Assembly (NCBI GenBank): GCA_016715625.1 | Contig: JADJZU010000020.1 | Location: forward strand, 15,759-79,758 | Direction: 5' to 3' | Origin: Bacteroidota bacterium | GTDB taxonomy: Bacteria; Bacteroidota; Bacteroidia; Chitinophagales; LD1 | Length of the DNA stretch: 64,000 bases | Shown: positions 38,701 through 48,090 of the stretch, piece after piece | Numbering within the stretch: the stretch's first letter is position 1 | Layout: each line of letters opens with the position of its first letter | The notes under the pieces: generated by a model | Seen by the model: only the letters and a program-made list of their open reading frames with translations | What the model was told of the DNA's origin: nothing | Database searches by the model: none | Made by a program: the position numbers and the translations under genes

Positions 38701-39858
38701 AACTTTTCTTCTGCGCTGTATAGCTATAACGGAAAATTACCGATTGCGGTTGGAAACAATACACCTTATCACGAGTTTGGATTTGAAGGGTTTGAGGAAT
38801 ATAATCCTACAGACCTATACAGTGAATATTCCGGAGCTACAGGTAACTTGTCCTTTTCTACCCAACACGCATCAGTAGGCGATTGCAGCCAAACTTCTTT
38901 CAATACATACAAAAAGGTTGCCTTTACAATTTATGTAATCAATGGTTCTTCCTATATCAGGTTTCATAATTTACAACCTACCCCTGATATGGTATGGTCG
39001 GGCATTAAACTACACTATGGATTGGGTTTATTTCGTGTTGGGCTTTCCAGTTCTATACCAAGCCCTACATCTTTCCCTTCACACACCTGTATTGATGCAA
39101 CCCCCAACTCATTAATTTTTTCTAAAGCAGCAAGGCTAGGATCTTTGACAGCTCCATTTACAGTGAATAGCAATTGCCCACCGCTTACCTCCGGAGGTAG
39201 CTTTTACCATGGTATTGCAGAGATACCCATCTGTCTGCCTGTTCCCGGAAACCCTAGCACAATATCGGGTACCTCGATTGTAAAAAATAGGTCACACACC
39301 GGTCTACGTGCCATGTCAGTGAATGGTATGCCTGTAAAATTTGATCAGGTGCATTTAGATTTAGAGACAGGAAAAAAATATCAGTTCTCATCATGGGTTA
39401 GCAGAGAAGCGATAATGCCGGTCTCTACTTATGAGCAAAACAATGCAGACCCTTCGGATAATCTAAGAATAGAGTTGGTAGACAATAACAGCAATGTAAT
39501 AGCCACCTTTTTCCCTAAGGGGCCTGTTATCGGTAGCTGGCAGAAGGTTGAGGGGGAATTTGCTGTAATTGACCCGGCTACCGATTATGTGTCTGTACGG
39601 GTATATTCAGGAAAAGTGAACGGTGTGGTTACCCCAATCTTGTTAGACGACATTAGGATATACCCGTACAAATCTAATATGATAAGTTATGTGTATGACA
39701 ATAAGAACTATAGGCTAAAAGCAAAATTGGACAATAACAACTATGCAACATTTTATTACTATGATGAGGCAGGAAAGTTGTTTTTGACAAAACAGGAAAC
39801 GGAAAGGGGGATATACACGGTTCAAGAAAATAAAACTAACGTACCCGAGCAAAATTAG
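32725..39858 (+). CDS. Giant secreted RHS-like protein (2377 aa)
   Basis: A long N-terminal hydrophobic signal (ARIFLLSYLLCFLIELLAPVSAYA) is followed by the Bacteroidota RHS-associated start: EPSGTTDMVNLFSGDFTYNI, PNGGYPINLAYNAGVNMDDE, WVGLGWNLNPGVVNR. This resembles the SpvB/TcB-like opening of toxin-complex proteins. A Gly/Ser-rich region follows (residues about 160-330). The C-terminus has YD-type phrases (ISYVYDNKNYRLKAKLDNNN, ATFYYYDEAGKLFLTK). There is no hypervariable toxin tip. It precedes the RHS toxin with one small gene between, so it may be a cocoon or delivery partner. That role is inference by analogy with Tc/RHS pairs. Confidence 0.7.
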   Translation: MKLISNLRKGKTARIFLLSYLLCFLIELLAPVSAYALTSGPAQPEVASFEPSGTTDMVNLFSGDFTYNIPLFELPGPNGGYPINLAYNAGVNMDDEASWVGLGWNLNPGVVNRNMRGVPDDFDGDLIKTDLDVKKDWTLSMTNTVSPEIWAFDMGSIGLSFGHTIRYNSYRGFGFGQSAGVNFSGGGGNIQGGAGLGISFDSDEGAGVDFNGGISSGSSKKFSGSISAGIGVNSRVGLQSMSLSVSGNGPLKGVKTSTGKTIMSKLLTQSSNISFSSPAFTPDISMPMKGFNLALSFKIGGDIGGVFINFGGNVSYSQQELKYRTKKSRAFGYLHLQSSTGIEREDGLGTMVDVNREKDVVLSRFVPNLAAPHLTYDVFNVQGQGMQNMFRPYRNDIGASFDEYAKSVTAGGGLGGEIGGGLPVHFGVSGDINYSESESGKWVNNSDFNRPYMSNDANAGSNPGDYGDFEAVFFKATGEHTAEPVGRMQQMVGGSKPLKLNIDGPDRMSTRLSWAFSDKDDVDNNSVLGNDARKGIERKPRANNFIPLRNNELTGLQEFNVQFFNPASVGDHLTYADFEEYYGGNNAYIGQFNRTSRDGYSSAMPIDKHIGGISALNHEGMRYIYGIPAYNNVQIDANFSVVNTGDYCNQTISGIAAGQDILYYKHNATDQFKQETYTPPYAHSYLLTAIVGPDYVDVNGNGPSDDDFGYWVKFNYFKAHDNYKWRAPYKHNEANYIGGFRSDENDDKGVIMYGEKEIWYLASAETKTHLALFCLSKREDAMGAKGYATVDYNNPSNPPGAVSFKLDSIQLHSKDLFLNNIGNNTPTRSLQTVHLNYNYSLCQGAYNSSSGKLTLEKLYFTYDGSSRGALSPYTFNYGLVTAGNSSTQQNPGYNPIQYDRWGNYEYNADNCRKTVFPYVNQSDDPIDQENRIKYATAWNLTDIGLPTGSSIHVNYEQDDYAYVQDKTAMQMFKIAALGNGLLSPNKHIIYDQNSRQANNPENRRIFFKLEKPIPITGVNIQTELNKYLDESRQLYFKVYMPMKKETMYEYVSGYLDIEEININTECINSSNTAYDYAYVVVKRYEKKNGDPMPYHPITVASLMSLKQNLPQKAYRSSALESSNGSTDPKDMMMDFLKAVAASFESLGELFTGFYNGKTLSTSRWSDRIDLDNSYIRLNSYDKKKYGGGIRVASIEINDQWEDASGEPSSTYGTTYEYTTTEPGYAEPISSGVATFEPAIGGEENALRWAKKYPFNVSVTTQNTNFYQYPINETLYPAPSVGYSKVTVKSLNTSRKMKGITTDVGFNSSGVTVNQFYTAKDYPIYSEETKLRAVKDSKSLRYQKLIIPLPGVGQLAWDYFTASQGYVTELNDMHGKPRKTETYSITAQNKISDQPVSSVEYIYFDELVTAVDPGSENPKVKRRLLNEVPVLISDPDPNDLTKARIENKLVGVDYEMYTDQRNSSTKSGGGGLNFNVELLYIVPIVLPWPSVNTDFRQLRVAVTNKVIHRSGILKEIRARDGQSLVRTENKVFDPYTGGALLSTVTNNFDDDVWNYTIPAHIKYAGTGPAYKNLGQHFEVPAGDITKVDPQNNNGDGTDDFHYLLSSLSQEVLLKPGDVLKLEGTSYKAIVISVNASTALVEFFDNTNTPSTVNIGSTNKFKIVRSGWRNQLTVSAGKITALKDPTKDRIFETCQNTVSVQLPPANSSENCLLSINVGFMMDTIQAVAAHNSGAVFIPMNKFAEPNPGAVPVVATLINKGYIGVMVDNESNYITFQNLNGESCSFYFYTGWNAGKQVFNTQVNIGDLPSPLFPLSTCNPGYGYPVQYNGASLAGCRYEIVVYQSPYNCFCSMMDPFSVPQTFTEIYTDTMLKVEQVINTSATVLSEFWGNTFDEGRYSEPPVDIERNYKLNKANDFMNGRNGIWRPESNFIYFKQRDQQLNDMTRLSVDGTFTMAMFDWRKPYEKHCDPDWVNSNQITKYNAYNHEVENRDPLNNFSSALYSYNGKLPIAVGNNTPYHEFGFEGFEEYNPTDLYSEYSGATGNLSFSTQHASVGDCSQTSFNTYKKVAFTIYVINGSSYIRFHNLQPTPDMVWSGIKLHYGLGLFRVGLSSSIPSPTSFPSHTCIDATPNSLIFSKAARLGSLTAPFTVNSNCPPLTSGGSFYHGIAEIPICLPVPGNPSTISGTSIVKNRSHTGLRAMSVNGMPVKFDQVHLDLETGKKYQFSSWVSREAIMPVSTYEQNNADPSDNLRIELVDNNSNVIATFFPKGPVIGSWQKVEGEFAVIDPATDYVSVRVYSGKVNGVVTPILLDDIRIYPYKSNMISYVYDNKNYRLKAKLDNNNYATFYYYDEAGKLFLTKQETERGIYTVQENKTNVPEQN

Positions 39859-39870
39859 CGCATTACTCTT

Positions 39871-40569
39871 ATGAAGCACATCAAGCTAATCACGTTAATC
39901 GTTGTGTTTTTCACATCTGCCGGATTTAGATGGGCAGGTGGAAAGGAAATGTTTATTGCTGATGTAAACCATATGCAGGATTTACTCAATAACAGCACCG
40001 GATTATCTATGCGAGTTTCGGTAGGCAATATCAGTATTTCAGGTGCAGTGCCACAGGTTAGTGCAGAAGTCAAACGAAAAGGAACAGAAGTTTACTATAA
40101 ACTAATGGGCAATGAATATCTTTTTACAAACAAACATACGGTAATGGTAGACCATAGTAAAAAGTTAATTGCATACAGTCCGGCTGATCCAGTGTATCGC
40201 AACTTGGTTTTTAGCATGCTTCCCTCGGTAGATAGTGTACTCAGATTTTTTGATTCCGTATCACTTAAAGGCAGTGCTAAAGGGGAGCACAGGTATATGA
40301 TTTACAATAAAAGAAGCCCCATCAAATCTATTGAAGCGTTCTATAATACGGAGATTGGTTTTTTTACCAAGTTCATTTATGAGTATGATGAAGAATATGG
40401 CGGAGACGCAGGCAAGATAGCTGTAATATATTCTGACATCAATTTCAATACTAAATTCTCTAATTTAGAATTTAGTGTTTCGAGGTTTGTATCTGTTAAA
40501 GGAGACCAGATAATGGGCGTGGGGGCGTTGAGTAAATATAGTGTTACCAAAGTACCTATCCAAAACTAA
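39871..40569 (+). CDS. Secreted protein between the two giant genes
   Basis: 232 aa with a signal peptide (LITLIVVFFTSAGFRWA). The mature part alternates beta-strand-like segments (VEVYYKLMGNEYLFTNKHTVMVDHSKKLIAY style, DSVSLKGSAKGEHRYMIYN) reminiscent of the LolA/LolB-like fold, but no firm family is recognised. It lies 12 bp after the 2377-aa gene and 33 bp before the RHS toxin gene, so it is part of the operon. Confidence 0.6.
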   Translation: MKHIKLITLIVVFFTSAGFRWAGGKEMFIADVNHMQDLLNNSTGLSMRVSVGNISISGAVPQVSAEVKRKGTEVYYKLMGNEYLFTNKHTVMVDHSKKLIAYSPADPVYRNLVFSMLPSVDSVLRFFDSVSLKGSAKGEHRYMIYNKRSPIKSIEAFYNTEIGFFTKFIYEYDEEYGGDAGKIAVIYSDINFNTKFSNLEFSVSRFVSVKGDQIMGVGALSKYSVTKVPIQN

Positions 40570-40602
40570 ATCCAGGATATTGAACCGATAAAACAATACC
40601 TT

Positions 40603-43600
40603 ATGCAAAAACTAAATTACCACTTCAAATGGAGCTGTATGGTAATATGGCTCATTCTTGTGTTACAATATTCTGCATATGGCAAAGAGTCACAATCAAG
40701 TGACTTTATAAATAATTACAATCAGCCTGCTACCGGTCTTTCATACGCTCAAATGATATCAACGGGAAACATCCCTTCTCTTTCGACTATTCCGGCTCAG
40801 CACTTCAGTAGTATTGTCTCAAACAACTTACTCTATTCAGTTCAAGACATGAGACAGGTAATCAGTTTAGACTATGTAAGAAATAACAGGTCGGACGTAG
40901 GTTCATCCTGGCAACTGAAGATTGATTATAAGTTGATAGACAAGAGTCAAAGCCCTTATGTTGAGGAATACAGAGAGTTAACTATATCAGACAAAAATTA
41001 CAAGGATGTAGCGGTACACTCATTTTTATCTAGTGATTGGGCAATTGAGATAACAAATATTCAGCAGCAGTTTCCTACCACCCTATCAGCTGCTATTAAA
41101 AATGATATCAGACTAAATGCAAAAACAGAAATTTCCTACTACAAAAATATTGGAGTCTATAATATCTCCGGTTTTAATTTGCAGGCTATCGGTAATGATG
41201 CTGAGTTGGAGTTTACGTGGAATAGCGATCAAGAAACAGATGAGTATGAACTAGAGTATTTGTTTATAGATGAATTAGATCGCAGCTCTACTAGCATATT
41301 TAACTCGGCATCAAATAATCCCGGAAACCTTACTGGTAATTGGTTAGCTTTTGACCATGCGTATTTAGATGCTTTAGTTACGCCCGGTTTGCATTACAAA
41401 GAGCCCGTAAATGTAGTATTGCCAACAAATCGTTATCGCATTCACAGCACATATCCGGAAGGTGTGCTCTATTGTAGGGTGAGGGCAGTCAGTCGTTTAT
41501 TTGACAATACAGAAGCCATCAACTTTGGGCCATGGAGCTATTACTACTACGAGCTAAACAATAGTTTTGAATCAACTAAAGTATGGACAAGTGCTATTAC
41601 CTATGCGGAAGAAGGGAAACACAAAGAGATAGTTACATATTATGATGGCGCATCTAATCCCCGCCAAACCATCACTCACCTTTCAGATGGCTCTAACAGT
41701 CCGGACCATAACCTTACTGTAATTGCAGAATCAAAATATGATTATGAGGGGAAGGCCGTACTACAAGTGTTACCGGCAGTTATCAATAGCCATGCTATGA
41801 GTTATCAAAATTCCTTTAATGGTAGCTATACAAAAAATATGTACGACAAACTGAATCATGCTCCTAGCGATCCGCTTCCACTTACCTCGGGAGCCGGGCT
41901 GTATTATTCGCCCGGTGTGCTGAATCAGTTTACCGGTAGTATGTATGCCAACATGATGAAGTATTTGCCGGATGCGGGCGGTTATGCTTACAATCGCACA
42001 GAATACAAAGGGGATGGTACCGGCAGGATTTCTGCTACCGGAGGGGCGGGGGCTACACACCAGATAGGCAATGGACATGATACCCGTTATTACTACACGC
42101 AAGCGAATGCCACTGAATTGCACCGTTTATTTGGCTCTAATGTGGGGGCAGCATCACATTACAAGAAAAATTATACGGTAGACCCGAACGGTCAGGTCAA
42201 TGTTACCTACTTAGATCAGGAGAGCCGTACGATAGCCACAGCGCTTAGTGGCGAAGCTCCGCCAAATCTAGAGAGCATTAACAATACAGCCCCCATTACT
42301 ATGGTAGCTGATTTGATGATGAACAATACGCTCGATATTGACGATAAGCAAAGTAAACTGGCGTATGTATTTTATAACTCTGTCCCCAACACTACCTACC
42401 ACTTCAAGTATGACCTCACAGGGTCTAAAACCAGTCTATTCCCTACCATTTGCCGCACATGCTCTTACAAAGTGACCATTGATGTTACAGATGATTTAGG
42501 AAACCGGCAAACCATAAGCAATTTGCAGACACCGGTAGTCAACTCATCTACAGATCCGGGCTTATTTACAGCCAATATGCCGCCAGCTGCCGCCACCTGC
42601 ACTCTGGGCGCAGATCAGGTGGTAGAGTTTGATGTAGTGTTGCCTGCCACAGGTGAATACAAAGTATCTAAACTGCTCACACTGGCCGATGGAGAGATAA
42701 GTAACTATTGGGCATGGGTAGTAGAAAATTATGGAGATATGCCGGATTTAAATGATTTAGAAGCGGCCTATCAAACCAGTATAGATTCGGCTGTTTGTGA
42801 TCTTACCTGCACAGGAGCATTTAAAAGCGCATGTGAACAAAAGTTAGAAAATGAAGTAACGAACTGGACTTCATTGACACAACAACAACGGGAAGAACTT
42901 TTGGCAGAGTGTATTGATTCGCTCTGCAATGAAATGATAGATGAGGCATTTAACGAAAGCAGTGCCATGGAATGCTCCAGCATACTCCACCAAATGATTA
43001 ACAGCATTATGCCTGATATAGACGGGCAGCTAGATTATGAATGGTATAATGCTTCCTGGTTTTCGGGCTTGACTTACCCTTTAGTGCTTCAAAACCCGCA
43101 AGATGCCACCGATCAGGTAACTCTTAGTGGGGTAAATGATTTTAAAAATGCGGAGATAATGAAGTTTTGGGTGGCTGAATTGTTGGTAGTGCACCACAGA
43201 GAATATTGTCACTACTTGGCCTGCACCACCAGAATAGAGGTAGATGTATTTGAAGCCAAGCTAATGGCCTGCCAAACCAAGGCAGAGGCAATAGCACTTG
43301 GCTTCTGGAATATTGTTACCGCAGCCGCTGCAGGAGACCTCGAAGCTGATCCTGTTTTTAACACTGGTGGATATGCCTTTGGACAAAAGGGCAACATGTT
43401 TTCTGCTATGAGCAATTTTAAATGTGGCAGCACCACAATCCAACAATATTTTCAATACTCCGGTGCTTGGTGCAATTCACAACAGCAGCCACAACAGTCT
43501 AATGCTGATATGTTTTATGCCGGATTGATCCTACCGGCTGATGCCGAAGAAATAGACAACCGCCACTGGCAACTGATGAAAAGCAGCTACTTAGAGCTGC

Positions 43601-46600
43601 GAAATCAAATGATTGATGCCGTAGAACAAACCACATGCCCATTTCAAACCGATGAGCATGTTATAGTAAAACCCAAGACAACCAATTTGCCTACAGATGC
43701 TAATTCGCAGGCAGCCTTTGAGCAGGAGTTTAACCAAACCTACGGGCAGAGCAACTGCGATGCTATAGTAGGGGCCTGGCGTGATGTGATGATAAACGAA
43801 TGTGATGTAAACGGAAACTATTTTGACCAATACATAGCACCTTATTTATCGCATTATTGCAACACACACACAGGGCCTGCCAACCCGATGGGTTTTATGT
43901 TTGATGAACACCTGACCACTGACCCCGACCTGCTGGCAGTAGCCGCAGCATTAGACAATCATCTGCCTGATGATTACTGCACCCCTACACTGAACGCCAA
44001 CTGCTGTTTATATAAGATAAGCAGACCCAACCCCTACGCCTATACCTTTAGCGAAACCTATGCGTATCCCGGCAGCACATTTGAAGCGCACGAGATAACC
44101 GGATACACCGAGGAAATAGAACATTGCGTTACTCAGCAATACCCATGCATTTTTGAACTGATTAACTTTCTAAAATCGCAAACAACGTTTTACGATGCCG
44201 ATAACCACTTTGCTACCTTTAGCAGCACACAACTGCCGGCAAGCGTAGTTGCCTGCTTTGGAGATGGAACAGAAGTATATGTAAGCGACTCCGCCAATAT
44301 TCACCACATTTGGATAAAACTAAACAATGACAAGGTCTTGTCGTTTCTGTTGCTGAAACCTAAGTGTAACCGGTTTACTGCCAATGATCCATGCAACTAT
44401 ACATGGGAGATGGCTGCAGATATTGATTTGATTACGAACAATATTTATACACCTGTTCCATATTCTCTTCCCCAGACTGTAACCGGCCAAACACTCTATT
44501 TCCCCACAGATGCCGCTATATGCGACCATCACTACACAGGCATAGGCGTTCAGTATCAGGAGCCCGACAACACAAAAATTTTTACCGGATACCTGTTTTC
44601 GGCCTGTATTGATATCAGCAACTCCAACAATGTGATATGCAGCGAAGATTGTATAGATGAGTATGGGGTAGAAATTTGCGAAAACATGGCCGTGGGCTAT
44701 ACCCAAGAGGTAGGTATACAAGTTGACATGACTAACTACTATGAAAACTGTATTGCCCAACTGATAGAAATGGCCAACCAATATGCCTACGAGGATTACG
44801 AAGAGCAATACAAAAATCTGAGCGAAGAACTTTTTTTGAATCTTGAAACCTGCTTTACTTCTCCCTTTGACGAGGATTTTACCATGACTTATCCCTTCAA
44901 AGAATATCACTATACACTTTACTACTACGACCAATCGGGCAATTTGGTGCAAACTGTGCCGCCTGAAGGAGTATATCCGCTTGGCAGCAGTGATTTTGTA
45001 AATGGCGAATGGATAGATGACGGAAACCACGAGCCGCAACACAAACTGATAACCCGCTACAAGCAAAACAGCCTGAACTTAGCCATACAGGAAACTACCC
45101 CTGATGCGGGCACCACTTACAAGTATTACGACAGCAAAGGGCAACTGAAAATAAGCCAAAGCGCCAGACAGGTGACTGGTCACAAATACAGTTTTACGTA
45201 TTATGACGAGCAAGGCAGAATCACATCTACCGGACAGGTAGAGGCTACCCAAAACGTAAACGTAACCCGTCAGATGCTGGACCCTGAAACATTCATGAAC
45301 AATTTTCAGCCAATGACCTATCCGCAGTTCATGGATAAAATAACCGATTTGCAATTGACCACCTATGATTTTTCACCTGTATCAGATAATGCCAATGTGC
45401 GTGGTAGAGTAGCCGTGTCGGTAAGAGCAGAAAGTCTATCACAGGTGTTAAACGGAATATACAACGGTCAAGTACCTGGCTTCAGCTATATGGCTTATTT
45501 GTATGATATTCATGGCAACGTAAAAATCTTAGGCTCGCATATAGCTATGGGCGATGGCATGCCGCGAATGTTACACTACAAATATGACCTCATCAGCGGC
45601 AAAGTAAACTACGTGCGCTTTGCTGACGATAACGACCATACAGAGTTTTTGCACCGCTACACCTACGATGCCGATAACCGCCTAAAGACCGTAGAAACCA
45701 GCCGAACAGGTATCGTGTGGCAAACGGAAGCCACCTACCGCTATTGGCCACATGGCCCGTTGGCACGCGTAGTGCTGGGGCAAGATGCTGTGCAGGGGCT
45801 AGACTATTACACCCTTCAGGGGTGGCTGCGCGGCATCAATGCCATCAGCGGCACCGACCCGGGCCAGGATGCCAGCGATGTAACGGGCGGAAACCCCCAT
45901 ACCGCCAAAGATGAATTTGCGCTATCGCTCGGCTACTACCAAGGCGACTATACACCGGTGTCTGCATCGCTGCAGGTGCCGTTTGCTACTGCCAACGATT
46001 GGAACACACTAAAAGCCGACATGGTAAACACGGGCAATAATCCCGGGCTTTTTAACGGCAACATCAGCTTTATGGCGGTAAACATAGCCCCCAACTACAA
46101 AACCATGGTGCCCGGCTATAACCAACCGGAACACCCATTTATAAATGGGGGTGGTTCTATCAATGCCACCGTTTATAAATACGACCAGCTCAACCGCATT
46201 AAACAGGGGGTTGCCTTTGATAACGGCACCGGCCTTGCCAAAACCAACACCAGCGCCTTTTTAGAGCAGTTCAGCTACGATGCCAACGGCAACATCCTCA
46301 GCCTGTACAGACGCTCGCGCGCAGCCGACATGGATAACCTTACCTACAAATACTACACCGATGTTAACGGGCGCACCATACGAAACAACCAACTGCAGCA
46401 CGTAAACGAAACAGTAGCCCCCACCGTGATGGACAACGATATAGACCACCAAGGCACCATGTATATCAATGCCCAAAATGGCGACATAGACGGCAACTAC
46501 CACTACGACCGCTCGGGCAACCTCATCAAAGACAAAACCGAACAGATAGACCAGATAACCTGGGACATATACGGCAAAATAAAAACCATTACGCGCACTG

Positions 46601-48081
46601 CAGGCTCCACAAAGCCCGACCTCGAATTTTTTTACGATGCCATGGGCCAGCGGGTAACAAAGATTGAGAAAGTAAAAGATGCAGGAGGCAACCTGGAGCC
46701 CGAAACCCTGTGGCAATATACCAACTACTACCGCGATGCCACCGGCAATGTAATGTGCATAAACCAAAGCACCGGCCTGCAAAACTTTAGTTCCAGCTAC
46801 CCCATCTATGGCAGCAGCAGAATAGGAGTATATAACCACCGCCAGCCGCAGCCACATCTGCTGGCAGGCACCACCGATGCCCTGGGCGATGACCACCGCC
46901 TGATGGGCCTCCGCAGCTATGAGTTAACCAACCACCTGGGCAATGTGATGGTAACGGTCAGCGACAAAAAGAAAGGCATTGATAACGGGCGATATCTTCT
47001 GTTAAACGGTCAGTGGCTGTATTCGCCATTCCCCGATGGCAAGGCAGAATACTACCAAGCCGATGTAACCTCCGCTAATGATTATTATTCGTTTGGTATG
47101 CTGATGCCCGGCAGAAGCTATAACAGCGCGGAGTATAGGTATGGGTTCAATGGTAAAGAAAAAGACGATGAGGTAAAAGGCAGTGGTGCACAGTATGATT
47201 ATGGTTTCCGTATCTACGAGCCGAGGCTAGGGAAGTTTTTGAGTGTAGACCCGTTACAAAAGAAGTTCCCTTTCTACTCGCCATATCATTTTGCAGGAAA
47301 CTCACCTATAGCTAATGTAGATTTAGACGGTAGGGAGCCAAATTGGTTCATGATTCCAATATATTGGGAGCTAGCAAAAGCAAAAATTAAAAAATGGATA
47401 AATGATTCTGGAGATGAATTATCCGGTGGAATTAATGAGTATGCAAGAGGGGCAAATGGTGGATATAGTGATGAGCATTTGCCAGACCAAGTGAATACGA
47501 TGAGAAATACTTATCATCAAGTGCACGGAGCTGCCGTTGTGGCTGATAATTTAATAACTAAGCCTGGTGAATTTGCTGCGGAATCCGCGGGGTCTATTCC
47601 TGGTGTAGACGTTGTCTCTGATCCTTTACTAGCTACGTATTTTGGAGCTAAAGGAGATTATGCCTCAGCTTCTGCCTATACGGCTGCTGCTGCATTTCCA
47701 TTTGTTAGCGGATTTGTATTGAAAAATGCTGGCAAAGGTCTTCAATATGCCTTAAAAGCGACCGATCTTGATTTAAGAGGTTCAACAGTAGTATTTAGAG
47801 ATGCGCTGGAGGCTGCTTTTGAAAAAACTGGGGTAAAGAAAAGTGAATTTGAAATTACAAAATGGGCAAAAAATAAAGAGGGAAAATCTGTTCCTGTCGA
47901 GTATCGGGCAAAAGGCGGTGCCGAGGTTAGCATTGACGCTGCTCATGATTGGAGCAATGGACCTTCGGGTCCTGATGCCCCCCATATAGGGTGGCAAACA
48001 GGCGGCAAAGGAAAAAACCAACAATCCGGGCATATTATATTAGATGACGTACCTGCTAATCGAAGTACAAAAAAGGAGTAA
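40603..48081 (+). CDS. Expressed RHS polymorphic toxin (2492 aa)
   Basis: A signal peptide-like N-terminus (MVIWLILVLQYSAYG) precedes a Cys-rich middle (residues about 600-1420), then YD/RHS repeats (YYYDQSGNLVQTVP, YTYDADNRLKTVE, FSYDANGNILSLYRR, YHYDRSGNLIKDKTE) and the RHS core FGMLMPGRSYNSAEYRYGFN (residues about 2162-2184) with IYEPRLGKFLSVDPLQKK. The last 300 residues are the variable tip. The final about 95 residues (AEVSIDAAHDWSNGPSGP, WQTGGKGKNQQ, GHIILDDVP) look like a compact toxin domain, perhaps of the polymorphic toxin type 47 kind (weak). The tip is followed after 9 bp by an immunity candidate. The 66-bp core DNA is repeated in inverted orientation in the silent array. Confidence 0.85.
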   Translation: MQKLNYHFKWSCMVIWLILVLQYSAYGKESQSSDFINNYNQPATGLSYAQMISTGNIPSLSTIPAQHFSSIVSNNLLYSVQDMRQVISLDYVRNNRSDVGSSWQLKIDYKLIDKSQSPYVEEYRELTISDKNYKDVAVHSFLSSDWAIEITNIQQQFPTTLSAAIKNDIRLNAKTEISYYKNIGVYNISGFNLQAIGNDAELEFTWNSDQETDEYELEYLFIDELDRSSTSIFNSASNNPGNLTGNWLAFDHAYLDALVTPGLHYKEPVNVVLPTNRYRIHSTYPEGVLYCRVRAVSRLFDNTEAINFGPWSYYYYELNNSFESTKVWTSAITYAEEGKHKEIVTYYDGASNPRQTITHLSDGSNSPDHNLTVIAESKYDYEGKAVLQVLPAVINSHAMSYQNSFNGSYTKNMYDKLNHAPSDPLPLTSGAGLYYSPGVLNQFTGSMYANMMKYLPDAGGYAYNRTEYKGDGTGRISATGGAGATHQIGNGHDTRYYYTQANATELHRLFGSNVGAASHYKKNYTVDPNGQVNVTYLDQESRTIATALSGEAPPNLESINNTAPITMVADLMMNNTLDIDDKQSKLAYVFYNSVPNTTYHFKYDLTGSKTSLFPTICRTCSYKVTIDVTDDLGNRQTISNLQTPVVNSSTDPGLFTANMPPAAATCTLGADQVVEFDVVLPATGEYKVSKLLTLADGEISNYWAWVVENYGDMPDLNDLEAAYQTSIDSAVCDLTCTGAFKSACEQKLENEVTNWTSLTQQQREELLAECIDSLCNEMIDEAFNESSAMECSSILHQMINSIMPDIDGQLDYEWYNASWFSGLTYPLVLQNPQDATDQVTLSGVNDFKNAEIMKFWVAELLVVHHREYCHYLACTTRIEVDVFEAKLMACQTKAEAIALGFWNIVTAAAAGDLEADPVFNTGGYAFGQKGNMFSAMSNFKCGSTTIQQYFQYSGAWCNSQQQPQQSNADMFYAGLILPADAEEIDNRHWQLMKSSYLELRNQMIDAVEQTTCPFQTDEHVIVKPKTTNLPTDANSQAAFEQEFNQTYGQSNCDAIVGAWRDVMINECDVNGNYFDQYIAPYLSHYCNTHTGPANPMGFMFDEHLTTDPDLLAVAAALDNHLPDDYCTPTLNANCCLYKISRPNPYAYTFSETYAYPGSTFEAHEITGYTEEIEHCVTQQYPCIFELINFLKSQTTFYDADNHFATFSSTQLPASVVACFGDGTEVYVSDSANIHHIWIKLNNDKVLSFLLLKPKCNRFTANDPCNYTWEMAADIDLITNNIYTPVPYSLPQTVTGQTLYFPTDAAICDHHYTGIGVQYQEPDNTKIFTGYLFSACIDISNSNNVICSEDCIDEYGVEICENMAVGYTQEVGIQVDMTNYYENCIAQLIEMANQYAYEDYEEQYKNLSEELFLNLETCFTSPFDEDFTMTYPFKEYHYTLYYYDQSGNLVQTVPPEGVYPLGSSDFVNGEWIDDGNHEPQHKLITRYKQNSLNLAIQETTPDAGTTYKYYDSKGQLKISQSARQVTGHKYSFTYYDEQGRITSTGQVEATQNVNVTRQMLDPETFMNNFQPMTYPQFMDKITDLQLTTYDFSPVSDNANVRGRVAVSVRAESLSQVLNGIYNGQVPGFSYMAYLYDIHGNVKILGSHIAMGDGMPRMLHYKYDLISGKVNYVRFADDNDHTEFLHRYTYDADNRLKTVETSRTGIVWQTEATYRYWPHGPLARVVLGQDAVQGLDYYTLQGWLRGINAISGTDPGQDASDVTGGNPHTAKDEFALSLGYYQGDYTPVSASLQVPFATANDWNTLKADMVNTGNNPGLFNGNISFMAVNIAPNYKTMVPGYNQPEHPFINGGGSINATVYKYDQLNRIKQGVAFDNGTGLAKTNTSAFLEQFSYDANGNILSLYRRSRAADMDNLTYKYYTDVNGRTIRNNQLQHVNETVAPTVMDNDIDHQGTMYINAQNGDIDGNYHYDRSGNLIKDKTEQIDQITWDIYGKIKTITRTAGSTKPDLEFFYDAMGQRVTKIEKVKDAGGNLEPETLWQYTNYYRDATGNVMCINQSTGLQNFSSSYPIYGSSRIGVYNHRQPQPHLLAGTTDALGDDHRLMGLRSYELTNHLGNVMVTVSDKKKGIDNGRYLLLNGQWLYSPFPDGKAEYYQADVTSANDYYSFGMLMPGRSYNSAEYRYGFNGKEKDDEVKGSGAQYDYGFRIYEPRLGKFLSVDPLQKKFPFYSPYHFAGNSPIANVDLDGREPNWFMIPIYWELAKAKIKKWINDSGDELSGGINEYARGANGGYSDEHLPDQVNTMRNTYHQVHGAAVVADNLITKPGEFAAESAGSIPGVDVVSDPLLATYFGAKGDYASASAYTAAAAFPFVSGFVLKNAGKGLQYALKATDLDLRGSTVVFRDALEAAFEKTGVKKSEFEITKWAKNKEGKSVPVEYRAKGGAEVSIDAAHDWSNGPSGPDAPHIGWQTGGKGKNQQSGHIILDDVPANRSTKKE
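47088..47153 (+). repeat. Active copy of the RHS core recombination repeat
   Basis: 66 bp inside the RHS toxin gene, starting TTCGTTTGGTATGCTGATGC. It is matched on the - strand at about 57920-57983 (63/64), 59751-59816 (62/66), 61403-61468 (65/66) and 62913-62975. The first 36 bp are identical in all five. Upstream of TTCGTTTGG the sequences are unrelated (coding here, leader in the silent copies), so the homology has a sharp left edge. Confidence 0.9.
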
Positions 48082-48090
48082 TTTAGAGCT

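Noticed and set aside
44320..45066. 248-codon reverse-strand frame inside the RHS toxin gene
   Set aside because: It is a shadow of the strongly coding + strand; the translation is low-complexity and has no family.
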